From: Schaalia odontolytica
GTDB taxonomy: Bacteria; Actinomycetota; Actinomycetes; Actinomycetales; Actinomycetaceae
Direction of reading: 5' to 3'
DNA: 64,000 nt
NCBI RefSeq assembly: GCF_009730335.1
Contig: NZ_CP046315.1
Coordinates: 1,736,001-1,800,000 of the forward strand
The notes under the pieces are model-generated. The model was not told the DNA's origin, searched no databases, and saw only the letters and a list, made by a program, of their open reading frames with translations. Below are positions 1 through 9,446 of the stretch, piece after piece (the stretch's first letter is position 1; each line of letters starts with the position of its first letter). The translations under genes were made by a program, and so were the position numbers.

Positions 1-393
1 AAGCGACAGGAGCACCTCACACGAGCGAGACACGCAGGCATCCCACAGCCCACCGCGCCACGCCGCGCTCATTCCGACAATGAGTCCGGCAACCATCGAA
101 CCCACGGCGATGACGATCGGGCCCACGATCGCGGAGCGCGCACCGGCAACCGTCAGGGCGAGGACATCACGCCCCACCTTATCGGTACCCAGCAGGTGAC
201 CGGGGGTGCCCGCAGGACTCACCCCCAGTGCCAGGTTCTGGTCCAGCGCGCCGGGAACCAGCACGGACGGGACAATCACGCAGATCGCAACAGCGACGAG
301 AACCACCACGGACAGGACTACCGAGCCGGGGATCTTGCGTGCGGAGGAGCCAATGCCTCGTCCCAGAGTGCGCGGAGAAAGCAACAGCGTCAT
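1..393 (-). CDS. Oligopeptide ABC transporter permease, DppC-like (partial, 3' end outside window)
   Basis: Inner-membrane permease subunit of a peptide/nickel-type ABC importer. Only the first 131 codons are in the window; the rest lies beyond base 1. The reading frame from the ATG at 393 stays open and encodes a hydrophobic first membrane segment (about residues 23-45) followed by the family hallmark HLLGTDKVGRDVLAL (DppC/OppC proteins carry LGTDxxGRD after the first helix) and further membrane segments. The start overlaps the stop of the upstream DppB-like gene by one base (TGATG), a sign of translational coupling. It should pair with that permease and with the binding lipoprotein two genes upstream. 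The ATPase genes are expected to the left of the window. Confidence 0.9.
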   Translation of the reverse strand, partial: MTLLLSPRTLGRGIGSSARKIPGSVVLSVVVLVAVAICVIVPSVLVPGALDQNLALGVSPAGTPGHLLGTDKVGRDVLALTVAGARSAIVGPIVIAVGSMVAGLIVGMSAAWRGGLWDACVSRSCEVLLSL

Positions 394-1343
394 CACGCTC
401 CCCTCCCATCGCCGATCGTCTGACGTGGATCGACCGCAAACGCGGCCACGTCAACGATCAGCGTGACGACGATGATAACGAACGCGACCAGTAGAGCGAT
501 CGCCTGCACGACGGGAACGTCCTTGTAGGTGATGGAGTCGGCGAGGAGCTGTCCGAGGCCGGGCAGCGAGAACGCCTCCTCGACGAGCACCGTGGACCCG
601 AAGAGAGTCCCCAGAATCAGGCCCGCCGAGGTGATGATCGGCAGCGCCGCTCCCCGCACGTACATGGCCGTGATACGCCTGTGTGGCACTCCCCGCGAGC
701 GCGCGAAGGTCACGTAGTCCTGGCTGAGCTCGGCGCCGACGGCCGCGCGGGTGATGCGCACGAGCATCGCGCCGATTCCGGTCGCGAGGGCGATCGCGGG
801 CAGGGTGAGGTGCCACAGGGTGTCGACGAGGCCGGTGCCTTCACCGAAGACGGGGAACCAGCCGAGCATGAGGCCGAAGACGTACAGGAGGACGAGGCCG
901 AAGGCGAATCCGGGTGCGGATACGCCGACGACCGACCAGCCGACGATTGTGCGGTCGACCCAGGATCCACGGCGCCGTGCCGCTGCGATCCCCAGGGGGA
1001 CGCCGACGGCGACGGCGAGGATGAATGCGCCGATGGTGAGCCACGCAGTGAGTGAGACGCGCGAGGCGAGCACGTCGGTGACGGGCGTTGCGGAGCGCAC
1101 CGAGTCCCCGAAGTCGCCGGTGAGGGCGCGGGTCAGCCAGTGCCAGTAGCGCACGACGAGGGGCTCGTCCAGGCCGTAACGCGCGGTCACGGCCTGGCGG
1201 ACCTCGGGGGTCAGTCGCCTCGTACCCACCAGGATCTTCACGGGGTCTCCGGGTACCAGGTACAGGAGCGAGAAGACGAGGAAGGACAAGAGGGTGAGCA
1301 CCACTGTCGCGCCTACGAGGCGGCGGAGGATGTAGCGCAGCAT
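393..1343 (-). CDS. Oligopeptide ABC transporter permease, DppB-like
   Basis: 316-residue membrane permease, normal length for the DppB/OppB family. It begins with the typical N-terminus MLRYILRRLVGATVVLTLLS and has LVPGDPV just after the first helix. The predicted EAA loop that contacts the ATPase is visible in the region FARSRGVPHRRI. About six membrane segments are apparent. The ATG lies directly against the stop of the substrate-binding gene (TAA at 1344-1346), and the 3' end overlaps the DppC-like start by one base, so the three genes form an operon for uptake of a peptide or peptide-like substrate. The substrate itself cannot be inferred. Confidence 0.93.
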   Translation of the reverse strand: MLRYILRRLVGATVVLTLLSFLVFSLLYLVPGDPVKILVGTRRLTPEVRQAVTARYGLDEPLVVRYWHWLTRALTGDFGDSVRSATPVTDVLASRVSLTAWLTIGAFILAVAVGVPLGIAAARRRGSWVDRTIVGWSVVGVSAPGFAFGLVLLYVFGLMLGWFPVFGEGTGLVDTLWHLTLPAIALATGIGAMLVRITRAAVGAELSQDYVTFARSRGVPHRRITAMYVRGAALPIITSAGLILGTLFGSTVLVEEAFSLPGLGQLLADSITYKDVPVVQAIALLVAFVIIVVTLIVDVAAFAVDPRQTIGDGRGA

Positions 1344-2933
1344 TTACTTGGCCAGCTCCAGGGAGGAGGCCCACGGAGTCATGAAGAAGAAGGGCGTGTA
1401 TTCCGTTGGGGTGACGCGCGAGGAGAAGGCCGTTGATGTCTTGCCCCACCACAGCGGCGAGTAGATCGTGTTGTCCTGAGCGATGCGCTCGGCTTCGACG
1501 ATGTCCGTGACGCGCTTGCTGGGGTCGGTCTGGGTGGCCTGGGAGGCGATCAGCCCCTGAACCTGCTCATTCTCGTAGCGCGCGGGGTTGTCGGGGCCGA
1601 GCAGCCACCCGGCCACCTCACCCGGGTCGCCAGTCGTGGAGGTGTAGCTCATGTAGGACAGGCCGTAAGCGCCGCTACCAACCTCGGAGATCCACTCTTC
1701 GATCGGCTTGGAGGTGACGGTGAGGTTGATGCCGATCTGCTTGAGGTTGTCGGCGATCGCGAGGGCCGCGGATCCCAGGTCCGGGATCGACGAGGGGTAG
1801 GTCAGTTCGGCATCGAAGCCGCCGGGGACCTTGGACTGGGCGAGTTCTGCGCGCGCGGCGTCGAGATCAAAGGAGTCGATGGGCAGGCCCGCCTGGGCAC
1901 CCGCTGCGGCCTGCTCGCCGATCTCGCTGCCCAGCTGGTCCGGCGGCTCGATGCCCGTCGCGACCGTCGCCTGGCCCTTGAGGATCGAGGAGACGATCGT
2001 GGAGCGGTCGACCGCGTGGGCAATGGCCTTGCGCACGTGGATATCGTCGAAGGGCTCGACGTTCTGATCGAAGGTGAGGCCCACGTAGGAGCGATCCGAC
2101 TCGGTCAGTACGCTCACGCTGCCAATACCCTGGAACTGCAACACCTGGTCGATGGGTAGCTGGGTGGCGATGTCGATCGTTCCGTTCTTCTGCGCGAGGA
2201 AGCGCGCGTTCTCGTCGGAGAAGAAGTCGAACTCGATGGTCTGAGCGGGCGTGTCCCCACCCCACCAGGTACCGCTCTTTTCGAAGACGGCCTTGGAGTC
2301 GGGCTGGAAGGACACGGCCTTGTAGGGGCCTGTTCCCATGATGAGGTCGGCCGAGGAGCCGTAGGAGGCGGCCGCCTCGTAGAAGGACTTTTCGGTGATC
2401 CACAGTCCGCCGTTCGCGGTGACCGTCCACCCGAAGTTGACGGCGGGTGCGGGCAGGGTGATCGTGATCTGGTTGTCGCCGCTCTGCTCGGCCTGGACGC
2501 CGGCGGGCCAGTAGACCGCGGAGGACGGGGACTTGTCGGGGTCCTTGGCGATGTCGATCGAGAAGAGGACGTCGTCGATGGTGACCGGGTTCCCGTCCTG
2601 GAAGAGGGCGTCGGGGCGGATGTCGAAGACCCACGTCTGGGCGTCGTCAGTGTGATGGGCGGAGGCAATCGCGGGGATCAGCTGACCGTCCTTGCCCACG
2701 GCGAGGAGGCCTTCGGAGACGACCTGCGCGACGTAGTAGTTGATGATGCCGGTTTCGTGGGCGGTGTCCAGCGTGGACAGGGAGCCGGGCAGGCCCACCG
2801 CGATGGTCCCCTCACGGGATGCCGACTGGGCCGCGCCGGAACCGGATGGAGCGCAGGCCGCGAGGGTCGCACACATCATGGCAGCGACGGAGGCGAGGGT
2901 GGCTGCTGTTCGTGGGATGCGTGCGATGTGCAT
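1344..2933 (-). CDS. Extracellular solute-binding lipoprotein, family 5 (peptide/nickel type)
   Basis: 529-residue binding protein for the adjacent permeases. I chose the ATG at 2933, not one 54 bases upstream, because it has AAGGAG eight bases ahead and starts a clean lipoprotein signal (MHIARIPRTAATL...LAAC, lipidated Cys about residue 27). Downstream features typical of SBP family 5 include a repeat-free bilobal length above 500 residues and conserved stretches such as RPDALFQDGNPVTIDDVLFS near residue 120. It is anchored outside the membrane and delivers substrate to the DppB/DppC-like pair encoded directly downstream. The gene follows the M20 peptidase after 117 bases, which may be a functional pairing (peptide uptake plus cleavage). 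Confidence 0.92.
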   Translation of the reverse strand: MHIARIPRTAATLASVAAMMCATLAACAPSGSGAAQSASREGTIAVGLPGSLSTLDTAHETGIINYYVAQVVSEGLLAVGKDGQLIPAIASAHHTDDAQTWVFDIRPDALFQDGNPVTIDDVLFSIDIAKDPDKSPSSAVYWPAGVQAEQSGDNQITITLPAPAVNFGWTVTANGGLWITEKSFYEAAASYGSSADLIMGTGPYKAVSFQPDSKAVFEKSGTWWGGDTPAQTIEFDFFSDENARFLAQKNGTIDIATQLPIDQVLQFQGIGSVSVLTESDRSYVGLTFDQNVEPFDDIHVRKAIAHAVDRSTIVSSILKGQATVATGIEPPDQLGSEIGEQAAAGAQAGLPIDSFDLDAARAELAQSKVPGGFDAELTYPSSIPDLGSAALAIADNLKQIGINLTVTSKPIEEWISEVGSGAYGLSYMSYTSTTGDPGEVAGWLLGPDNPARYENEQVQGLIASQATQTDPSKRVTDIVEAERIAQDNTIYSPLWWGKTSTAFSSRVTPTEYTPFFFMTPWASSLELAK

Positions 2934-3050
2934 CGGTGTCTCCTTGTGTTCGGTGGTGGCGGTAGTGCCGACATCTACGGTATGCACAGGAGAAACGGCG
3001 GGAGAAGGATCCTCGTCAGGCGGTCATTTGTAACACCGGTTGATTATGTG

Positions 3051-4406
3051 TCACACATCTGTCAGGTACGAGGTCACGACCTCGTGGAGGACCTCGGCGG
3101 TCGCGCGCACGTCCGCCAGTGCGATGTGTTCGTCGTGCGCGTGCAGCTGTGAGTACACCTGCCCGAGGCTCGCACCGCTATCCACTGCCCCGAAGCCATA
3201 CCCGATACCGCCAAGCCGACGGGCGACGCGCAGGTCGGATCCGCCGGGAAAGAGAACAGGCACGACGCTCGCGCCCGGGTAGCGCCGCTTCAGCGCCGCT
3301 TCGATCGCCAGGTACAGGTCGGTGTCGATCGACGAGGCCGTGGCGGCCTCGCTCAGGAGCCGCTCGATGGTCACGTGCTCGGCGAGGTCGCCGAGGGCCG
3401 CCGCGATGGCGGCGTCCACGTCATCGTCGTCGACGCCGGGCACCGTGCGGATGTCGAGCTCGAGTGTGGCGTGGGAGGGTAGGACGTTGATGGGCCCGCC
3501 CGAGTGGGCGACCGTCTGGGCGACGGTCACGTGGGAGATCGCGTGGGCGAACGCCGCCAGGTCCTCGAACTCGGAGTAGTCGCCCTCGTAGGTGCCATTG
3601 ATGAGGCTATTTTCGGTCGTTTCGTCGAACTCGAAGGCGCGCACGAAGCCCGCCCAGACCTCGTCCGTGGCGGTGGGCCATCGGGCGGCGGACAGCGCCG
3701 CACTCACCTGGGCGAGTCGCTCGACGGCGCTCGTGCGCCCCAGCGGGACCGAGCCGTGGCCGGCGTCGCCCCGGATGTGCAGGCGGCGCTGGGCGGCGCC
3801 CTTTTCGCCGACGACCACGACGATGCTGTCCCCGCCCCTGCGCCCGAAGATGTGCGCCCCTCCCATTTCGGACAGGGCAGCGTGCCACGGGAGGGCGTTC
3901 GGCCGCTTCTCGCCGATCCACGGGACGCCGAGTCCGCCTCGTGCCTCCTCGTCTGCGGCGGCCACGAACACCAGGGAACGCGCGAGAGGATTGCCGTCCT
4001 GGGCGCGGCGAGCGACCTCGCGGGTCACGACGGCCATCGCGGCGGTCAGGTGGAGCATGTCGACGGTGCCGCGCCCCCACATGACGTCATCCTCGATCTG
4101 CGCGCCGAAAGGATCGCGCGTCCATTTGCTCTCGTCGACGGGCACAACATCCGTGTGACCGAGGAGGGTCAGTGGCGTGCCGGGGCTGCGCGGATCCGCG
4201 CCCTCGACCGTGACCACGAGCGAGGTGCGCCCCGGGTGCGGGGTGATCCGATCGATTGACACGGGCAGGCCCTCGAACAACTCCTCGAGGAGGTCGGCGG
4301 CGCGCTCTTCTCCGCCCGAGTCGGCGGTCAAGTCGTTGACGCAGCCCAAGCGCACGAGGCGCGCCAACAGGTCGACGGTCTGCTCGCCCAGCGATTGCGT
4401 AGTCAC
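3051..4406 (-). CDS. M20 family metallopeptidase (ArgE/DapE/CPG2-like)
   Basis: 451-residue zinc amidohydrolase/peptidase. The open frame extends far upstream to 4628, but the real start is most likely GTG at 4406: it is preceded by GGAAGGGG at proper distance, and homology-like sequence begins at MTTQSLGEQTVDLL. Visible M20 signatures are LLGHTDVVPVD (first zinc His and Asp), WGRGTVDM (bridging Asp) and AADEEARGG (catalytic Glu and zinc Glu). A lid/dimerisation domain occupies the middle. The family hydrolyses C-terminal or N-acyl amide bonds of small peptides; exact substrate unknown. It lies upstream of the oligopeptide importer in the same orientation and is divergent from valS. Confidence 0.9.
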   Translation of the reverse strand: MTTQSLGEQTVDLLARLVRLGCVNDLTADSGGEERAADLLEELFEGLPVSIDRITPHPGRTSLVVTVEGADPRSPGTPLTLLGHTDVVPVDESKWTRDPFGAQIEDDVMWGRGTVDMLHLTAAMAVVTREVARRAQDGNPLARSLVFVAAADEEARGGLGVPWIGEKRPNALPWHAALSEMGGAHIFGRRGGDSIVVVVGEKGAAQRRLHIRGDAGHGSVPLGRTSAVERLAQVSAALSAARWPTATDEVWAGFVRAFEFDETTENSLINGTYEGDYSEFEDLAAFAHAISHVTVAQTVAHSGGPINVLPSHATLELDIRTVPGVDDDDVDAAIAAALGDLAEHVTIERLLSEAATASSIDTDLYLAIEAALKRRYPGASVVPVLFPGGSDLRVARRLGGIGYGFGAVDSGASLGQVYSQLHAHDEHIALADVRATAEVLHEVVTSYLTDV

Positions 4407-4556
4407 GATGATCCCCTTCCCAACGGGGGCCTCGTCCCGGCTCCCCAGCCTGACACCACGGTATCCCCACGCACTCACGTTCACCCGACCGCGCCACGAG
4501 AGGAACTTTTGTAACGGCGCATGTGAGCGACGCGCCGGGAGCTCACAGGCCCAGCA

Positions 4557-4618
4557 TTGGACCGAAATGCCTGAGGAAACGTAGGCTAGTGGGGCAAACA
4601 GTCCACGACTCGGATGGA
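4557..4618 (+). promoter_or_regulatory. Possible valS promoter and ribosome binding site
   Basis: A TTGGAC hexamer (4557-4562) and TAGGCT (4582-4587) are separated by 19 bases, a slightly long but plausible sigma-70-like pair, followed by GGAG at 4615-4618 before the valS ATG at 4631. I looked for a T-box leader (specifier stem plus antiterminator) in the 224-base M20-valS gap and did not see one. Confidence 0.35.
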
Positions 4619-4630
4619 GACAACTCAATT

Positions 4631-7342
4631 ATGGCCATGAACACCCGTGCGCAGGCGCCTCGCGTGCCCGACCGCGCCGCCCCCGAAGGCCTCGAAGCCA
4701 AGTGGGGTGAGGCCTGGGAAAGCCAGGGCACCTACGCTTTTGACCGCAGCGCCACGCGTGAGCAGGTGTACTCGATCGACACTCCCCCGCCCACGGTGTC
4801 CGGCTCCCTGCACATCGGCCATGTTTTCTCCTACACGCACACCGACGTCGTGGCCCGCTACCAGCGCATGACCGGCAAGTCCGTGTTCTACCCGATGGGG
4901 TGGGACGACAACGGCCTGCCGACCGAGCGCCGCGTGCAGAACTACTTCGGCGTGCGCGTCGACGCCACGCTGCCCTACGACCCCGACTTCGAGCCCCCGC
5001 ACGTGGGCGGCGACGGCAAGTCGATCAAGGCTCGCGACCAGAAGCCGATTTCGCGTAAGAACTTCGTGGAGCTGTGCGAGCGCCTCACCCAGGAAGATGA
5101 GGCTCAGTTCGAGGCGCTGTGGCGCTACCTGGGCCTGAGCGTGGACTGGAAGCAGAACTACCAGACGATCGGTGCGCGTGCGCGCAAGGTCGCCCAGGCC
5201 GCGTTCCTGCGCAACCTGGCGCGCGGCGAGGCCTACCAGGCCGAGGCCCCTGGCCTGTGGGACGTCACCTTCCAGACGGCGGTCGCCCAGGCTGAGCTGG
5301 AGAGCCGCGAGTACCCGGGCTTCTACCACCGCCTGGCCTTCCACATCACGAACGCCGAGGCCGCCGCGAAGGCTGCCGCCGCCGGCGCGCCCGTCGAGGA
5401 CGGCGCCGACGTGTGCATCGAGACGACGCGTCCCGAGCTGCTGGCCGCCTGCGTCGCCCTGATCGCCCACCCGGACGACGAGCGCTACAAGCCGCTGTTC
5501 GGCACGACGGTCGCCTCCCCCGTGTACGGCGTCGAGGTGCCGATCCTGCCTCACCCCGAGGCGGAGATGGACAAGGGCGCAGGCATCGCTATGTGCTGTA
5601 CCTTCGGCGACACGACCGACATCGACTGGTGGCGTGACCTGGAGCTGCCGCTGCGCGCGATCCTGCGCAAAGACGGCCGCATCATCACCGAGACCCCCGA
5701 GTGGATCACGACGGACGCGGGCCGCGCGGCATTCGAGGAGATCACCGGTAAGACGACGTTCTCGGCGCGCGAGGCCGTGGTGGCCGCCCTGCGCGAGTCC
5801 GGCGAGCTGAAGGGCGAGCCCACCAAGACGATGCGTCAGACCAACTTCTTCGAGAAGGGCGACAAGCCCCTCGAGATCGTGACCTCGCGCCAGTGGTACA
5901 TCCGTAACGGTGGCCGCGCGTGGACGAACCCGGCCTCGGGCAAGGATCTGAACGAGGAGCTCATTGGGCGTGGCCGCGAGCTGGAGTTCCACCCGGACTT
6001 CATGCGCGTGCGATACGAGAACTGGGTGAAGGGCCTGAAGGGCGACTGGCTGGTGTCCCGTCAGCGCTTCTTCGGCGTGCCCTTCCCGCTGTGGTACCGC
6101 GTGGACGCGGACGGCCAGGTGAACTACGACGACATCATCACCCCGTCTGAGGATCAGCTGCCGGTCGACCCCTCAACGGACGTGCCGGAGGGCTACACGG
6201 AGGATCAGCGCGGCGTGGCCGGCGGCTTCGTGGGCGAGCTGGACATCATGGACACCTGGGCGACCTCGTCCCTGTCCCCGCAGCTGGCGTGTGGCTGGCT
6301 GGATGACGAGGATCTGTTCGCTCGCACGTATCCGATGGATCTGCGCCCGCAGGGCCAGGACATTATTCGTACGTGGCTGTTCTCCACCGTGGTGCGCGCC
6401 AACCTAGAGTTCGGGGCGCTGCCGTGGAAGCACGCGGGATTGTCGGGCTGGATCCTGGATTCGGACCACAAGAAGATGAGCAAGTCCAAGGGCAACGTCG
6501 TGACCCCCATGGGCATCCTGGAGAAGTACGGCTCGGACGCCGTGCGTTACTGGGCGGCGTCGGCTCGCCTGGGCCTGGATGCGGCGTTCGACGAGCAGCA
6601 GATGAAGATTGGTCGCCGCCTGGCGATCAAGGTGCTGAACGCGTCGAAGTTTGCGCTCACGATGGGCGGCGAGGGCGCGGCGATCGATCTGGATCCGGCG
6701 CTGGTGACGGTGCCGCTGGATCGTTCGGTGCTGGCCGCGCTGGCTTCCGTCATCGACGAGGCCTCGGCTGCGCTGGCGGCTTACGAGCACTCTCGCGCAC
6801 TCGAGGTCACAGAGTCGTTCTTCTGGACCTTCTGCGACGACTACCTGGAGCTGGTCAAGGAGCGCGCCTACAACCGCGATGGCGCGTGGGACGAGGCCTC
6901 GGCCGCGTCGGCCCGTGCGGCTTTGGCGATCGTGATCGACAACGTGGTGCGCCTGCTGGCCCCCTACCTGCCGTACGTGACGGAGGAGGTGTGGAGCTGG
7001 TACCGCGAGGGCTGCGTCCACGTTGCTCCGTGGCCGCTTTCCTCGGATCTGGCCGGCGCCCAGGGCGATCCGTCGGTGCTTCAGGCAGCGTCTTCTGCGC
7101 TGATTGCGCTGCGTCGCGTGAAGTCTGAGGCGAAGGTGTCGCCGCGCACGCCGTTCCTGGCGGTGACGGTGCGCGCGCCGCAGGCTCAGGTCGAGGCTCT
7201 GGAGTCCGTGAAGGGCGACCTGGAGGCCGCGTCGAAGGCCGTGGGCGCCCTGACCGTAGCCGCCTCCGAGGACGCTGAGGCCACCGAGGCCTCTATCGAG
7301 TCCTTCGAGCTGGGCGAGGCTCCTGCGAAGCGCAAGGGCTGA
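4631..7342 (+). CDS. valS: Valyl-tRNA synthetase
   Basis: Class I aminoacyl-tRNA synthetase that charges tRNA-Val, about 903 residues, in the usual range. The HIGH signature is at residues 61-64 (SGSLHIGHV) and the KMSKS loop near residue 615 (KKMSKSKGN). Between them lies the CP1 editing domain. GWDDNGLPTERR, about 35 residues past HIGH, is typical of valine enzymes. The C-terminal part is the helical anticodon-binding domain; a short coiled-coil-like tail ends the protein. The open frame continues upstream to 4523, but the ATG at 4631 fits the conserved N-terminus; an alternative ATG sits six bases downstream. A strong terminator follows. Confidence 0.97.
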   Translation: MAMNTRAQAPRVPDRAAPEGLEAKWGEAWESQGTYAFDRSATREQVYSIDTPPPTVSGSLHIGHVFSYTHTDVVARYQRMTGKSVFYPMGWDDNGLPTERRVQNYFGVRVDATLPYDPDFEPPHVGGDGKSIKARDQKPISRKNFVELCERLTQEDEAQFEALWRYLGLSVDWKQNYQTIGARARKVAQAAFLRNLARGEAYQAEAPGLWDVTFQTAVAQAELESREYPGFYHRLAFHITNAEAAAKAAAAGAPVEDGADVCIETTRPELLAACVALIAHPDDERYKPLFGTTVASPVYGVEVPILPHPEAEMDKGAGIAMCCTFGDTTDIDWWRDLELPLRAILRKDGRIITETPEWITTDAGRAAFEEITGKTTFSAREAVVAALRESGELKGEPTKTMRQTNFFEKGDKPLEIVTSRQWYIRNGGRAWTNPASGKDLNEELIGRGRELEFHPDFMRVRYENWVKGLKGDWLVSRQRFFGVPFPLWYRVDADGQVNYDDIITPSEDQLPVDPSTDVPEGYTEDQRGVAGGFVGELDIMDTWATSSLSPQLACGWLDDEDLFARTYPMDLRPQGQDIIRTWLFSTVVRANLEFGALPWKHAGLSGWILDSDHKKMSKSKGNVVTPMGILEKYGSDAVRYWAASARLGLDAAFDEQQMKIGRRLAIKVLNASKFALTMGGEGAAIDLDPALVTVPLDRSVLAALASVIDEASAALAAYEHSRALEVTESFFWTFCDDYLELVKERAYNRDGAWDEASAASARAALAIVIDNVVRLLAPYLPYVTEEVWSWYREGCVHVAPWPLSSDLAGAQGDPSVLQAASSALIALRRVKSEAKVSPRTPFLAVTVRAPQAQVEALESVKGDLEAASKAVGALTVAASEDAEATEASIESFELGEAPAKRKG

Positions 7343-7356
7343 GCGTTAGGCTGCTG

Positions 7357-7390
7357 GGGGGCCGCCCGTGGAACACCACGGGCGGCCCCC
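7357..7390. terminator. Terminator between valS and the orphan low-GC gene
   Basis: Perfect 15-bp stem (7357-7371 with 7376-7390) and four-base loop AACA, located 14 bases after the valS stop. The T-run is poor, as is common in high-GC actinobacteria. It may act in both directions. Confidence 0.85.
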
Positions 7391-7464
7391 ACAGATAAGC
7401 CGTCATCAGTCTCACCGTCGGAGTCTATCGTGGCCCCCAACGCACGATACCTGATTACCTGCTC

Positions 7465-9129
7465 CTAGCTTCCAGATGCAGATGCGTGGCTCGCCGCAAA
7501 CCTCTTGAGATCGAGAAGCATTTGAGTAGTTTGATCGATGACGTCAATAAAGTACTCCCGATAACTACGATCACCAAGCTCTTCCTCAAGACATACTCGC
7601 CCCTTAGTACCGGAGGAGTGTGCGGCAAAGCGCGAGCGCATCAGTTGCACCTTCCTCAACAGCGAAATGTCACGTTCGACGTACTCATACTTGTTACTCT
7701 CGAGAAATCGACTTAGCTTATCAATCCCTTTTTCGTTGTCGACTTTATCCATCCCTTGAATCAGGCGCTTTTCATTCAGCAGATCAACCAACACAAGCGC
7801 AAGATTAAGCGACTGAGCCCGAAACTCAGCTTCCGATTCATTCACCGGAATATGCAGTCTCGCAAGAACACCAGCATCGAGCCCTTCAGCTTTACGATGG
7901 AGACGCCACCCCCACCCCTTCTCCCACTCTTCCTGTAGAGTAGCGTAGACACGCTTAAAAATATGCTCCGGATTTCGACTCTTAACACTCTGATTGAAGA
8001 ACGAACATCGAATTGCTTCTTCACTCATGTCACCTATCGGCGCAATGTTGTACGCCTTCCAATGATTCCAGTGACTCTGCGGAATGTCACGACCAATATC
8101 CCCAAGGGACACTGACACATAACTGAGGCACCCATTATCAATACTTACACCCCATTGATTTCCACACGACAAATACCCGTCCCGAACCTCACAACCATCA
8201 TCTTCATAATAACGCTTTAAAACTTCCGGCTTGAAGTAGACCGGGGTGTAGTAGTGAGGCGCATCCGGATTCTTACCATAGTAGTTACGAAGACTCTCTG
8301 GACTGCAGGTCCAACTAACGGCTTCAGCAAACTCATTTTCACCAATAATGAACTCCGGATACTCACCCAATTCAATCTCATCCCATGGCCACATTCCACA
8401 CTTCTCTCGCGGAGGAGCCTTCAAAATTCGCTTAGCCAAGAGTCGCGTCCAGATTCTGCCACTCTGCGACCTGTCCCGCCGGACATCTCGAGAAAAGCAT
8501 GTGAGGCTTTCGAACGAAAATGCTTCCTCTTCAAAATCAGCTAGATCCGCAAGGTCACCGTCATAGTCTATTCCCACATTGGAATCAATGTACAACACAG
8601 CATCGAGCTGCCTCGCAGCCAAGTACCTCTTGAGGAGTCGGGTACGAACTTCAATCTTCTCACCTGAGATTCTGATCGCAAGTTCTTTGTCACCACTTTC
8701 TTGAATCTCATAGTAGTTTCTCGACTTCGGATCAGGCCACAACCGCATCAAAAATCTAAAGTCTTCTGAAATATTCAGCCTATCTGGGACAACACCAAAG
8801 AAGTTCTGAACCACGACCAAAGGCTCAAACTCAGGAAGCGATCCAGACTTGAGGTAACTTACCTCTGTCCCATCATCAACAAACCCTGGAATACCTTCAC
8901 CCTTTCGAATATCCCAGCCGACATCTCGCATCACTCTTTCGCGCATATTTAGTTGAGACAAAGCGATGAACTGACCGCCATTTGCTCTACCTTTGATGGA
9001 CCATTCATCATAAATGACAGTCCAGGGACCATCACCATTTGCAAAGAATGAATCCTTGAGCGCATCTTGCCTCAAGGCTTTTACACTTTCATCAAAAGCT
9101 TCATAACGAACAGCAGAATTCAAACTCAT
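7465..9129 (-). CDS. Orphan 554-residue protein of unknown function, possible HEPN-like C-terminus
   Basis: I do not recognise this protein by name. It is soluble, with no signal peptide or membrane helix. The N-terminal 350 residues are a mixed fold rich in aromatic residues; a stretch near residue 360 (HWNHWKAYNIAPIGDMSEEA) looks conserved. The last 130 residues are helical, and residues near 515 read LRKVQLMRSRFAAHSSG, which contains an R-x5-H pattern like the catalytic motif of HEPN ribonuclease domains. This is suggestive only. The gene is clearly lower in GC than both neighbours, with AT-ending codons, indicating horizontal transfer. Start ATG at 9129 has AGGA eight bases upstream. It stands alone between valS and a decayed gene, so an anti-phage or stress role is speculation. 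Confidence 0.7.
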   Translation of the reverse strand: MSLNSAVRYEAFDESVKALRQDALKDSFFANGDGPWTVIYDEWSIKGRANGGQFIALSQLNMRERVMRDVGWDIRKGEGIPGFVDDGTEVSYLKSGSLPEFEPLVVVQNFFGVVPDRLNISEDFRFLMRLWPDPKSRNYYEIQESGDKELAIRISGEKIEVRTRLLKRYLAARQLDAVLYIDSNVGIDYDGDLADLADFEEEAFSFESLTCFSRDVRRDRSQSGRIWTRLLAKRILKAPPREKCGMWPWDEIELGEYPEFIIGENEFAEAVSWTCSPESLRNYYGKNPDAPHYYTPVYFKPEVLKRYYEDDGCEVRDGYLSCGNQWGVSIDNGCLSYVSVSLGDIGRDIPQSHWNHWKAYNIAPIGDMSEEAIRCSFFNQSVKSRNPEHIFKRVYATLQEEWEKGWGWRLHRKAEGLDAGVLARLHIPVNESEAEFRAQSLNLALVLVDLLNEKRLIQGMDKVDNEKGIDKLSRFLESNKYEYVERDISLLRKVQLMRSRFAAHSSGTKGRVCLEEELGDRSYREYFIDVIDQTTQMLLDLKRFAASHASASGS

Positions 9130-9446
9130 AATAAATTCCTATCAACAGAAAGTAACTACAGTCCCTAGGGGCGACTGGCGCAACCTATTTGGTCTCGCAC
9201 ACATGAGTATTGCATATCTTCATAGTTACAGAGCTCGACTCACCACGATCTGGCGATGTATTAGCAACACCTGGGAACCAATATCAGAGTAAGATAGGTA
9301 CTTTAGTCCCAAGAATTGCCAACAGTACGACAGACACAGACATAGTATTGGCAGTCACCCCCTTCCGCTTGGGCGTCCCAGCATTTCGCACGTGGAAACG
9401 CGTATCCGAATACACATAGCAAGCATTCTGTCCTCTTCATAACTAG
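9130..9446. other. Gene-free AT-rich stretch upstream of the orphan gene
   Basis: 317 bases of low-GC sequence between the orphan gene and a truncated DUF1801 fragment. It should hold the promoter of the orphan gene, but I see no clear -35/-10 pair. A 69-codon plus-strand reading frame (9210-9419) has no ribosome binding site or recognisable composition and is taken as chance. Confidence 0.5.

Noticed and set aside
3051-4628. Longer 525-residue version of the M20 peptidase
   Set aside because: The added N-terminus has no homology-like sequence or ribosome binding site and would overlap the valS promoter; GTG at 4406 is far better supported.
4407-4630. T-box riboswitch ahead of valS
   Set aside because: No specifier stem with a GUN codon bulge, no TGGN-type antiterminator and no terminator in the leader.
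4625-5992. 455-codon minus-strand open frame over valS
   Set aside because: Mirror frame of the synthetase; no own start signal.
9210-9419. 69-codon plus-strand frame in the low-GC gap
   Set aside because: No start signal and no conserved-looking features; probably chance in AT-richer DNA.
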